Translations under genes and position numbers: made by a program
Assembly (NCBI GenBank): GCA_964540135.1
Contig: CAZILK010000021.1
Span: 1-13,324 of the forward strand
DNA from: CAZCAQ01 sp964540135
GTDB lineage: Bacteria > Patescibacteriota > WWE3 > UBA101185 > UBA10185
Direction of reading: 5' to 3'
Length of the DNA stretch: 13,324 bases
Notes under the pieces: model-generated
Told to the model about the DNA's origin: nothing
What the model saw: only the letters and a program-made list of their open reading frames with translations
Databases searched by the model: none
Part shown: piece after piece, positions 1 to 5,687 of the stretch
How the letters are laid out: every line of letters starts with the position of its first letter
Numbering within the stretch: position 1 is the first letter of the stretch

Positions 1-73
1 ACACTGCTTAAAATAATAACATACGCTTCAAGCAGGCACTCAGGATTATTCAAGCTCAAAGTACTATAAGTCA

Positions 74-85
74 TATAATGACATT
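74..85 (+). promoter_or_regulatory. -10 element of a predicted leaderless promoter
   Basis: A perfect TATAAT lies at 74-79 and is followed by exactly 6 nt before the ATG at 86. Transcription normally begins about 7 nt after the -10 hexamer, so the mRNA would begin at or next to the start codon. No convincing -35 hexamer is visible (TTCAAG at 49-54 is a weak candidate with a long 19-nt spacer). The same -10/start distance recurs at six other genes in the window, which is the main support. Confidence 0.6.
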
Positions 86-1699
86 ATGAAATTAAATAAC
101 TTACAAAAAGCTGGTCTTGCTTTCGAAGCGCTAGCTACGATTGCTTTACCAGGCACCGCAGTGAATAACCCTAGTATTAGCAATTCTTCCGGTGTAGCTG
201 AGTCTGTACAAGTAGTATATTCTGATCCAGTACCTTCTAAAGAGGATGGATTTCCTAATTTTGATGTGACAGATCGATTTAAACAAGAAGACAAAGGGGT
301 CGTGCTAGAGCAATACAATACACTGTTTGAGGTTTCGCCAATGCTCAAAGATACACTGGTTGGTATCGGGTTTGAGAAATTTTCAACACTTAGTGAAAGA
401 CGTAGAGAGCTTGTTCTTGATTTAGCACGAGCAAATATATTGCCATTTTTAAGAAGTGAGACTGGCGGTAGCCTTAGCCTTGAGGATTTAACTGATCTTG
501 AGATAGTATTTGAGGCTCAGCGTATAACACCAGCAACAAATGAAACAAATCTCATTGTATTAAGAACTGGAACACGTGTTAGCGAACAAGAATTACCAAT
601 GCAAACAGCAATTGGTACATCTAGTAATCCTGTTGTGACTGTTGCAAAAAACGGCGTTGCTTTTTCCTTTGCAACTACCCCTAACAACTACTCACCAAAC
701 ACAGTTAAACGTGAGTTTGACGCAGGCGGGCATGTTTTGTCTGTTGAGGTGCATCCTAACTTTACTAGTCTAGTCGTGCAGGATGGTGAGGGTGGCGTAA
801 AACTTCACGAAGACCTCGCTAACTTACAACTTTTAGAACGTAAAGACTTTGGTTCGACACAGGCATATATGTTGGATATCATTTTTAATGGCTCATATAG
901 TACTGAGGATGCTCAAAAATCTGAAAGGTTTCTATCCGAAGCAATAATGTTTTTAGATGGTGAAGGTATTGTTTTGTCAACGGACAGTTATACTCTCGAT
1001 ATTATCCACGCAGATGACGGGCTTAGTGCATTCGTACTCACAAATAAAGTAAATAAAGAACCTATCGTAATAGGCAGTCACTACCTACGTCGTGACGAGA
1101 TGGAGAGGTTTAGAAATGCCCCAGCTTTTCATTTGCAGGGCCGCCATAACTCAGATCGTCCGGTTGTTTTAAGTATACTTAGTATGCAAAGTGGGACAGG
1201 AGAGAGACATGGACAGTTCGGCTATTTAACTTTCGATGCCGAAACGTACGCGCAGCTAAGGGCGACTCAGGAAGCTGTAGAGGCGCACCCTAGTTTAAAC
1301 ATGCTTAATCTCCTAGGCTTTAATGTAGCCAATGTCAGAAATCCAGAACTACAAGATGCTTTTATTCATGCTTTTGAGCAGAACGCACAAAATGTAACAG
1401 ATCCTGACAGAGCTGTTGAGTTGTCACCTAGTGACTTTGTGTTTGGGTACGACAACAACGTATTTACTGTTACTGGGGATGCTGGTGGGACTCCTGTCAC
1501 AGTGCACTTTTTTCCTAAAAGACCTATTGATGACCTAGACCTGAGTAAGATACTGGCGGTAAGAATTGAATTGGATGATGTTATTGTACTGACAGAAAAT
1601 CCAGACTCACCAAATGGTTTTAGATACAATTATCTTGATAATGAGGTAACAACTATAACTGCTGGGGATGGTATTGTCTCGATTTCAATGCCTGAATAG
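86..1699 (+). CDS. hypothetical protein, cysteine-free, 537 aa
   Basis: I do not recognise this family. The frame is open for 537 codons from ATG 86 to TAG 1697-1699, and the start is supported by a TATAAT 6 nt upstream. The N-terminus has two lysines (K2, K8) followed by a mildly hydrophobic stretch (about 9-26) that contains a glutamate, so it is a poor signal peptide at best; I see no transmembrane segment elsewhere. The protein contains no cysteine that I can find, is rich in Asp/Glu, Asn, Thr and Val, and alternates short beta-like stretches with loops; the section around 190-330 and the last 90 residues look beta-rich. It is the only plus-strand gene and converges on the LOG-like gene. 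It could be a secreted or surface protein using an atypical signal, or a cytosolic protein; the sequence does not decide. No similarity to the three paralogs at 11135-13243 is obvious. Confidence 0.8.
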   Translation: MKLNNLQKAGLAFEALATIALPGTAVNNPSISNSSGVAESVQVVYSDPVPSKEDGFPNFDVTDRFKQEDKGVVLEQYNTLFEVSPMLKDTLVGIGFEKFSTLSERRRELVLDLARANILPFLRSETGGSLSLEDLTDLEIVFEAQRITPATNETNLIVLRTGTRVSEQELPMQTAIGTSSNPVVTVAKNGVAFSFATTPNNYSPNTVKREFDAGGHVLSVEVHPNFTSLVVQDGEGGVKLHEDLANLQLLERKDFGSTQAYMLDIIFNGSYSTEDAQKSERFLSEAIMFLDGEGIVLSTDSYTLDIIHADDGLSAFVLTNKVNKEPIVIGSHYLRRDEMERFRNAPAFHLQGRHNSDRPVVLSILSMQSGTGERHGQFGYLTFDAETYAQLRATQEAVEAHPSLNMLNLLGFNVANVRNPELQDAFIHAFEQNAQNVTDPDRAVELSPSDFVFGYDNNVFTVTGDAGGTPVTVHFFPKRPIDDLDLSKILAVRIELDDVIVLTENPDSPNGFRYNYLDNEVTTITAGDGIVSISMPE

Positions 1700-1751
1700 T
1701 GGCGCTGGTGATGATGGGTAAATTTAGTTAACAAAAGAAAACCCAGTGTTC

Positions 1752-2327
1752 TTAAGCGTTTAAACCGTTTAGGTATGTAACTACTTCAGTTGCACTTGTA
1801 CAAATCTTCATCATACTTTCTTCATCTTTTTCAAGCACCATGTGTTTTTTAATAACATCTATGTATTCTTGCCAAAAGTCTCCAAAAAGAATTATTGGTT
1901 TGCTATCCGGAAAGTGAATCCAAGATGATACCCATGTCATTCCAAGTTCACTAAGAGTACCAATACTCCCGTTGAATATGATATGCGCATCAGTTGTTTC
2001 AAGCATAACTTTAGTACGGTCAAAATAGTCCAGCGTAATTATCTCGTGATTAAAAGTATTTGTAGAATCAACTGCCTCGTAGTGTCTCTTTGGTTTGTTT
2101 GGATGATATGTAATTGCAATAACATCTCCTCCTCCTGCCTGTGCCCCAAGAGTTGCAGCTTTCATAACCCCAGGCCCGCCGCCATTAAATATTTCATAAC
2201 CGTTTTCAGTTAATAGCTTGGCTGTATTAAAAGTATCAATGTATGGCTGCTCATGCGGTTGCCAATTAGCACCGCCAAGAAAAGCAATTTGTTTTATAGT
2301 ATTTTTCTTTGGTTTTATATCCCACAT
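1752..2327 (-). CDS. LOG-family (TIGR00730-like) Rossmann-fold protein, possible nucleoside 5'-monophosphate phosphoribohydrolase
   Basis: The 191-residue protein has the layout of the LOG/'lysine decarboxylase-like' family, whose characterised members cleave the N-glycosidic bond of (cytokinin or ordinary) nucleoside 5'-monophosphates. A first strand with LGGA (17-20) is followed by GGGPGVMKA (49-57), matching the family's GGGxGxM nucleotide-binding loop. R104 and K106 precede the second motif, as in the family. The second signature, normally PGGxGTxxE, reads NGSIGTLSE (119-127): Pro and one Gly are lost but G123, T124 and the catalytic-type E127 remain. Length is typical for the small members. 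It is the last gene of the lgt-VKOR-rpiB-rpe cluster; its ATG overlaps the end of rpe by 13 nt, so translation is probably coupled. Fold assignment is fairly safe; substrate and activity are not, given the altered loop. Confidence 0.85.
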   Translation of the reverse strand: MWDIKPKKNTIKQIAFLGGANWQPHEQPYIDTFNTAKLLTENGYEIFNGGGPGVMKAATLGAQAGGGDVIAITYHPNKPKRHYEAVDSTNTFNHEIITLDYFDRTKVMLETTDAHIIFNGSIGTLSELGMTWVSSWIHFPDSKPIILFGDFWQEYIDVIKKHMVLEKDEESMMKICTSATEVVTYLNGLNA

Positions 2328-2926
2328 AATTCTTCGTATGTTTCTAAAGGTTTTTCTGACTTAAGTATATATGAACCAACAGCAAAATTTATAGCCCCTG
2401 CTTTTTTAAGGTCGAGTATATTTGAATTATTTACACCCCCGTCTACTTGTATTGGTACATCTGGAAACTGTTTGTGAAAAGTGAATATCTTTTGTACAAC
2501 TTTTTCATCAAATTTATTATGCTGTGCTCCAGGCACGACCGCCATGAACTGGATAAAATCAATGTTCTCAAAATATTCAGGAGGCGGGGTTTCAAGATTA
2601 ATACATAGGCCAACCTCATAACCAAGTCTTTTAAAATACTCAGCTGTTTTTAAATAATTCTCTTCCGTTTCTGCTTGGAAAATCACTGTTTTAATATTTG
2701 AATATTTCTTTGTAATATAGTCCGCTGAGTTCAAGCACATTAAATGAATTTGAAACATGAATTTGGGGAATAACTCTACTGCTTGCTCTGGTGTAAACTC
2801 TGGTTTAAATTTAACAAATAGGCCATCACCAATATCGATATGGAAGAAAGGAACTTTATTATTAAAAATCTCTATCTTGGTTTTTAAACCAACTAAAGAT
2901 TCTTCAAGAATGGTTGGAATAATCAT
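2315..2926 (-). CDS. rpe: ribulose-phosphate 3-epimerase family protein
   Basis: Rpe interconverts ribulose 5-phosphate and xylulose 5-phosphate in the cytosolic pentose-phosphate pathway, using a metal held by two His and two Asp in a TIM barrel. This 203-residue protein begins IIPTIL like the family's (I)xPSIL start and keeps the whole metal/acid-base set: H29 and D31 in FHIDIGDG, H61 in QIHLM, and D162 in QVDGG. The late-barrel GS (about 186) fits the phosphate-binding end. The usual MSVNPGFGGQ loop is replaced by MAVVPGAQHN (128-137), so phosphate or substrate handling may differ; another epimerase of the family (for example allulose-6-phosphate type) is possible. I chose ATG 2926 rather than a GTG 6 nt upstream: it gives a classic ATGA overlap with the stop of rpiB (2923-2925) and the family-like N-terminus. 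Confidence 0.88.
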   Translation of the reverse strand: MIIPTILEESLVGLKTKIEIFNNKVPFFHIDIGDGLFVKFKPEFTPEQAVELFPKFMFQIHLMCLNSADYITKKYSNIKTVIFQAETEENYLKTAEYFKRLGYEVGLCINLETPPPEYFENIDFIQFMAVVPGAQHNKFDEKVVQKIFTFHKQFPDVPIQVDGGVNNSNILDLKKAGAINFAVGSYILKSEKPLETYEELCGI

Positions 2927-3384
2927 TTGCACCCTAAGTTGTTAATTTTTGTAATTCTTCTATGATGTCTCTCTTCTGTTGAGAATCCCGTATTCATAAA
3001 TTCGTGTAGCATATCTACAGCCTCGCTTTTACTAACGAAGTCTGAGGGAAGAGCTAGAACATTAATATTATCGTCATTCCTAGCTGTCCTAACATGCTCT
3101 TTTGAAAAACAAAGACCTGCTCTGATGCCTTTAAACTTATTGGCAGCAATACTTACCCCAACCCCGTTTTTACAAATTACAATACCTGGGAAATTTTTAT
3201 CTTTTTGCATATTAATTATCATAGGTACGATAAAATCAGGATAATCGTCCCCAGGGTTAAGAGATTTTGGACCGTAGTCTAAAACTTCAAACCCAGCTTT
3301 TTGAAGCAGGTCAACAAAAAGTGTTTTGAGTTCAAAACCACCATGATCACAAGAGATGTATATTTTATTTTGATTCTTGAGCAT
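2923..3384 (-). CDS. rpiB: ribose-5-phosphate isomerase B (RpiB/LacAB family)
   Basis: RpiB interconverts ribose 5-phosphate and ribulose 5-phosphate. From ATG 3384 the protein has 153 residues, the usual size. Family landmarks are in order: CDHGGFELK (12-20), DYPDF (47-51), ICKNGVGVSIAANKFKGIRAG (70-90) containing the presumed catalytic base C71 and the anion-binding GxGxSIAANK loop, NVLAL (108-112), and the C-terminal FSTEERHHRRI region. Two departures are visible: ICGTG is ICKNG, and the conserved His of the HNDANVLAL block, implicated in sugar-ring opening, falls on an Asp in ARNDDNINVLAL. Activity as an R5P isomerase is likely but other RpiB-fold aldose isomerisation cannot be excluded. 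A longer reading to a TTG at 3417 only adds residues unlike the family, so ATG 3384 is preferred; it overlaps VKOR by 20 nt and ends in an ATGA overlap with rpe. Confidence 0.92.
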   Translation of the reverse strand: MLKNQNKIYISCDHGGFELKTLFVDLLQKAGFEVLDYGPKSLNPGDDYPDFIVPMIINMQKDKNFPGIVICKNGVGVSIAANKFKGIRAGLCFSKEHVRTARNDDNINVLALPSDFVSKSEAVDMLHEFMNTGFSTEERHHRRITKINNLGCK

Positions 3385-3790
3385 TTTCGGGCAGTGTACC
3401 TTTACTTGTGAAAACAAGAATACTAAGAAGAATAATAATTACAAATGAAGATACACACCAAGCACAGATTGCTTTGATAACAAAGATCTCAAGGTAAGTT
3501 AGGTATGAAGAATAAGCAATTCCCCATAGGAGTAAATACTTCGCAAGTTTTGCTTTACCCTTATTTAGTAAAGCGAATAGGACAAAGTAGAATCCAATGC
3601 CAAAAAAGCCCATTGGGATACCAAAAATTTCAGAGTATTTACTCGCCTGTACTTTGTTACAGCCTTCATAACCACAAACTATGGAGGAGGAAGTAACTTT
3701 TGTGTAAGACAGATACATCGAAACAATTATGCCTGCTATGCAAAGTAGGTAGAGTATCAATTGTTTTGAGTTAATCTTTTGTGTAAACAT
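3365..3790 (-). CDS. VKOR-family quinone-linked disulfide-generating membrane protein
   Basis: Bacterial VKOR homologues sit in the cytoplasmic membrane, reoxidise a DsbA-like thiol oxidase and pass electrons to quinone, doing the job of DsbB. This 141-residue protein has the compact VKOR core: four hydrophobic segments (about 10-29, 58-76, 84-104, 108-127), a periplasmic loop with the cysteine pair C39 and C44, the typical NKVQASKYSEIFGIP block (45-59), and the quinone-proximal CAWC (C109, C112) in the last helix. The C-terminal Trx-like domain found in some fusions is absent, so a separate DsbA/thioredoxin-like partner must be encoded elsewhere. It overlaps lgt by 20 nt upstream and rpiB by 20 nt downstream. 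An AGGA about 11 nt before ATG 3790 is one of the few ribosome-binding-like sites in the window. Confidence 0.92.
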   Translation of the reverse strand: MFTQKINSKQLILYLLCIAGIIVSMYLSYTKVTSSSIVCGYEGCNKVQASKYSEIFGIPMGFFGIGFYFVLFALLNKGKAKLAKYLLLWGIAYSSYLTYLEIFVIKAICAWCVSSFVIIILLSILVFTSKGTLPENAQESK

Positions 3791-4406
3791 AGTTAAGTAT
3801 TCCTGTGCCTAGTATTATAAACAATACTGAGAAGATTTGCGCTGTGTAAATAGTACCAAGTTTCCAAGGGTCTTGTTTAAATGGTTCAAGGAAAAGCCTG
3901 AGAATCCCGTAGCAAATAAGATAAGTACCAAGATAAAAACCCTGAGTTTTTTTAAACTTAAGCTTTGCCATAATCAAAAAGAAGAGAAAGATAGTAGCTG
4001 ATCCGATACTCTCATAAAGTGCAAAGGGGAGAAGCTCTCTATTTGCAAGATTGCCAAATCGTCCGGCAGACTGTGCAAGGGGAGCGAAAAAAGTAAAGAT
4101 ATCAAGCCAGTACAAACTTGTATGAGTCTTTTTTTCCTGTACGAGGACTAGCACAAGGGCAATGAGTGCTCCAAAAAGTCCTCCGATTATCCCAAGACCG
4201 CCGTGCCATATCTTTATAATCAAGACAGGATTTTCTATATAATAGCTTGCAAAATGGATAACATGGTACAGCCTCGCGCCTATTACACCACAAATAAGCA
4301 TATAGAATACAAGTTTCCAAAACAGATCTCTGTTTTCAGGTATAACAGTTTTTTGAGCGAGGAATGCGCAAGCAATAAGTGAGGTTACAAGTATTAACCC
4401 GTACAT
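3771..4406 (-). CDS. lgt: prolipoprotein diacylglyceryl transferase, compact variant
   Basis: Lgt transfers diacylglycerol from phosphatidylglycerol to the lipobox cysteine of prolipoproteins in the cytoplasmic membrane. From ATG 4406 the protein has 211 residues and aligns with the family: MYGL at the start (matching the conserved WYGL of E. coli), GARLYHV (43-49), IWHGGLGIIGGL (67-78), the Lgt signature as SAGRFGNLANRE (113-124) with R116, N118 and E124, LYE (130-132), and R170/E174 in ILRLFLE. Two oddities: the His of the E. coli WDGGMSFHGG motif is Ile (as in several other bacterial branches), and the 40-50 residue periplasmic loop between the signature and LYE is almost absent. The start is uncertain. 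The frame stays open to 4547, and a GTG at 4460 is preceded by AAGAGG at about 10 nt and would add a short N-terminal segment, at the cost of a 50-nt overlap with the previous gene. It leads the VKOR-rpiB-rpe-LOG cluster. Confidence 0.88.
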   Translation of the reverse strand: MYGLILVTSLIACAFLAQKTVIPENRDLFWKLVFYMLICGVIGARLYHVIHFASYYIENPVLIIKIWHGGLGIIGGLFGALIALVLVLVQEKKTHTSLYWLDIFTFFAPLAQSAGRFGNLANRELLPFALYESIGSATIFLFFLIMAKLKFKKTQGFYLGTYLICYGILRLFLEPFKQDPWKLGTIYTAQIFSVLFIILGTGILNYVYTKD

Positions 4407-4410
4407 GTAA

Positions 4411-4959
4411 TTAAAAATAAAAGATAAAGTATAAAAAGAAGCAAAGTAAAGCAACAACACACAACGCCACAACCTCTTTTTTTGGTGAGGCCTGCATAAA
4501 CCAAAACCAATCATCAAAAGATTTGTGAATGTAGTAATTCTCAACAAACTTATAGATAGAGTTTAAGTAAATTGCCAGTAAGAAAGCCTTTAATCCCACA
4601 TTAACATCTGAATAAATAACAAAGAACAGAAGTGCAATAAGGACTACTTGGAATAGACCACTGTTCAGTGTTTTTTCTGTCACGTCTCCTTTATGTGTTA
4701 TTACAAAGTTGATAGCACTTTTAAAGTCCTTGTGTTGAATGTATGCTTTTAAAGTCCTTGAAAAATCAGCATCTGGCTCTAAAAAGTAGGCATGGAGTAC
4801 ATAGTCTAAATCAAGAATGAACGCACCTAGAATTGAACCGGTAGTAATTAAAACAATCTGAAGAAGCCTTGTTTCAACTGTGAAGCTTATAAGTATTACT
4901 GCAAGTGTTAAAGATAGTACAAGAGGTATTCTGTACAGATTTAGAAAAGCTCTTAGCAT
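4411..4959 (-). CDS. hypothetical multi-pass membrane protein, 182 aa
   Basis: Not assigned to a named family. Hydrophobicity suggests about five membrane segments: roughly 8-27, 32-50, 102-117, 121-138 and 160-181, the last reaching almost to the C-terminus. A short acidic motif LDLDYVLHAYFLEP (49-62) follows the second segment, with D50/D52 and H56, after which comes a soluble stretch of about 40 residues. Such DLD-plus-His arrangements can bind metal, as in some membrane-bound hydrolase-like families, but that is only a suggestion. The ATG at 4959 is placed by a TATACT hexamer exactly 6 nt upstream. The stop lies 4 nt before the preferred lgt start, so it is likely co-transcribed with the lgt cluster and may act in the envelope. 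Confidence 0.78.
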   Translation of the reverse strand: MLRAFLNLYRIPLVLSLTLAVILISFTVETRLLQIVLITTGSILGAFILDLDYVLHAYFLEPDADFSRTLKAYIQHKDFKSAINFVITHKGDVTEKTLNSGLFQVVLIALLFFVIYSDVNVGLKAFLLAIYLNSIYKFVENYYIHKSFDDWFWFMQASPKKEVVALCVVALLCFFLYFIFYF

Positions 4960-4965
4960 ACTTAA

Positions 4966-4971
4966 AGTATA
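4966..4971 (-). promoter_or_regulatory. -10 element before the 182-aa membrane protein
   Basis: On the minus strand TATACT is followed by 6 nt and then ATG 4959. It lies between the stop of the 93-aa gene and this start, so the lgt cluster may have its own leaderless promoter. No clear -35 hexamer is visible, and upstream read-through remains possible. Confidence 0.5.
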
Positions 4972-4973
4972 TA

Positions 4974-5255
4974 TTATTTATCAGTCTTCGCGAGTGCCTT
5001 CTTAAGCTCAGTTAGTTTCCACATAAATATCTTACCTTTGTTTAGGATGTCACTGGCAACAGCAGCTTCTCTGGCTTTCTCAAGAAGTACTCTGTTTTCA
5101 AACTTTGCAAGCTTAATATAAAGTGCTCTGTGTTTTAGGTCCCCAAATTCTTCAGCTAACCTGTTTCCATAGGCTTGATACTCGTATGAATTACGACGGT
5201 CAGGTTTTACAGAACCGGCAGTTCTTGCTTTGAGTAAGTCACTTAATTTTTCCAT
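4974..5255 (-). CDS. small conserved-looking hypothetical protein, 93 aa
   Basis: A lysine- and alanine-rich, mostly helical soluble protein of 93 residues without cysteine. Distinct features are YEYQAYGNRLAEEFGD (24-39), then a basic helical region (HRALYIKLAKFENRVLLEKA) and a C-terminal NKGKIFMWKL block (72-81). It has the feel of a DNA- or RNA-binding or adaptor protein, but I cannot name a family. The ATG is separated from the stop of the DUF4870-like gene by a single base (TAACATG), so translation is probably re-initiated by the same ribosome and the two proteins are likely made in fixed ratio. There is no Shine-Dalgarno sequence. Confidence 0.8.
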   Translation of the reverse strand: MEKLSDLLKARTAGSVKPDRRNSYEYQAYGNRLAEEFGDLKHRALYIKLAKFENRVLLEKAREAAVASDILNKGKIFMWKLTELKKALAKTDK

Positions 5256-5256
5256 G

Positions 5257-5652
5257 TTAAAAAGTTTGTTTCTCTTCTGGTGCAGTATTTGGTTTTATAT
5301 CTTGTACACTGTTTGGGTAGTGAGGTGTATTTGCTAAAGCTTTTTTTGCAAGAGAACCGATGTAGGGGAGTTCGAAATATTCATTTTTGTATGACCTAAA
5401 AAGAAGATATAGCCATACTCCAAAGAATCCTGTTTTAACAATTGTTAAAACTACATGTTGAATAAAATAAGGTAAGAACATTGATAGCAGTATGTAGGAT
5501 CCTAGGAATAAAACACCAAAGATTATTGACTGGATTGCATGAAACCGTGCGCTTGGGTTTTCTTTCTCTACGTAAAGTGTAATAAATCCCGTGATAGGAG
5601 GTAAGGTGTATGTAAAAATATCCTCAGTGTGATGTTTAACTTCCTCTTCCAT
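5257..5652 (-). CDS. Tic20/DUF4870-like small membrane protein, 131 aa
   Basis: Three hydrophobic segments (about 16-28, 39-59, 66-85) and a hydrophilic, proline-containing C-terminal tail characterise this protein. The section ENPSARFHAIQSI (31-43) after the first segment resembles the (A)RFHA(K/W)Q signature of the DUF4870/Tic20-like family of small bacterial membrane proteins, whose role is unknown in most bacteria. The ATG at 5652 lies 6 nt after a GATAAT that sits 17 nt from TTGATT, so a leaderless transcript of this gene plus the 93-aa gene is likely. Family assignment rests on motif and topology only. Confidence 0.8.
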   Translation of the reverse strand: MEEEVKHHTEDIFTYTLPPITGFITLYVEKENPSARFHAIQSIIFGVLFLGSYILLSMFLPYFIQHVVLTIVKTGFFGVWLYLLFRSYKNEYFELPYIGSLAKKALANTPHYPNSVQDIKPNTAPEEKQTF

Positions 5653-5658
5653 GTAGTT

Positions 5659-5687
5659 ATTATCTTTTAGTTTAGCTTCACAATCAA
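5659..5687 (-). promoter_or_regulatory. sigma70-type leaderless promoter of the DUF4870-like gene
   Basis: Minus-strand TTGATT (5687-5682), a 17-nt spacer and GATAAT (5664-5659) are followed by 6 nt and ATG 5652. The whole promoter fits in the 35-nt gap after the ligase stop. Both hexamers and the optimal spacing make this one of the better promoters in the window. Confidence 0.65.

Noticed and set aside
1715..1745. Possible bidirectional terminator between the convergent 537-aa and LOG-like genes (TGGGT ... ACCCA)
   Set aside because: The stem is only 5 bp with a loop of about 21 nt and there is no proper U-tract; not enough to call an intrinsic terminator.
3385..3417. TTG-initiated N-terminal extension of RpiB
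   Set aside because: The extra 11 residues read from inside the VKOR gene and do not resemble RpiB; ATG 3384 gives the normal length.
4407..4547. Full-length open frame for Lgt starting at 4547
   Set aside because: It would overlap the upstream membrane-protein gene by 137 nt and its first part is basic and unlike Lgt. Only the GTG at 4460 remains a reasonable alternative to ATG 4406.
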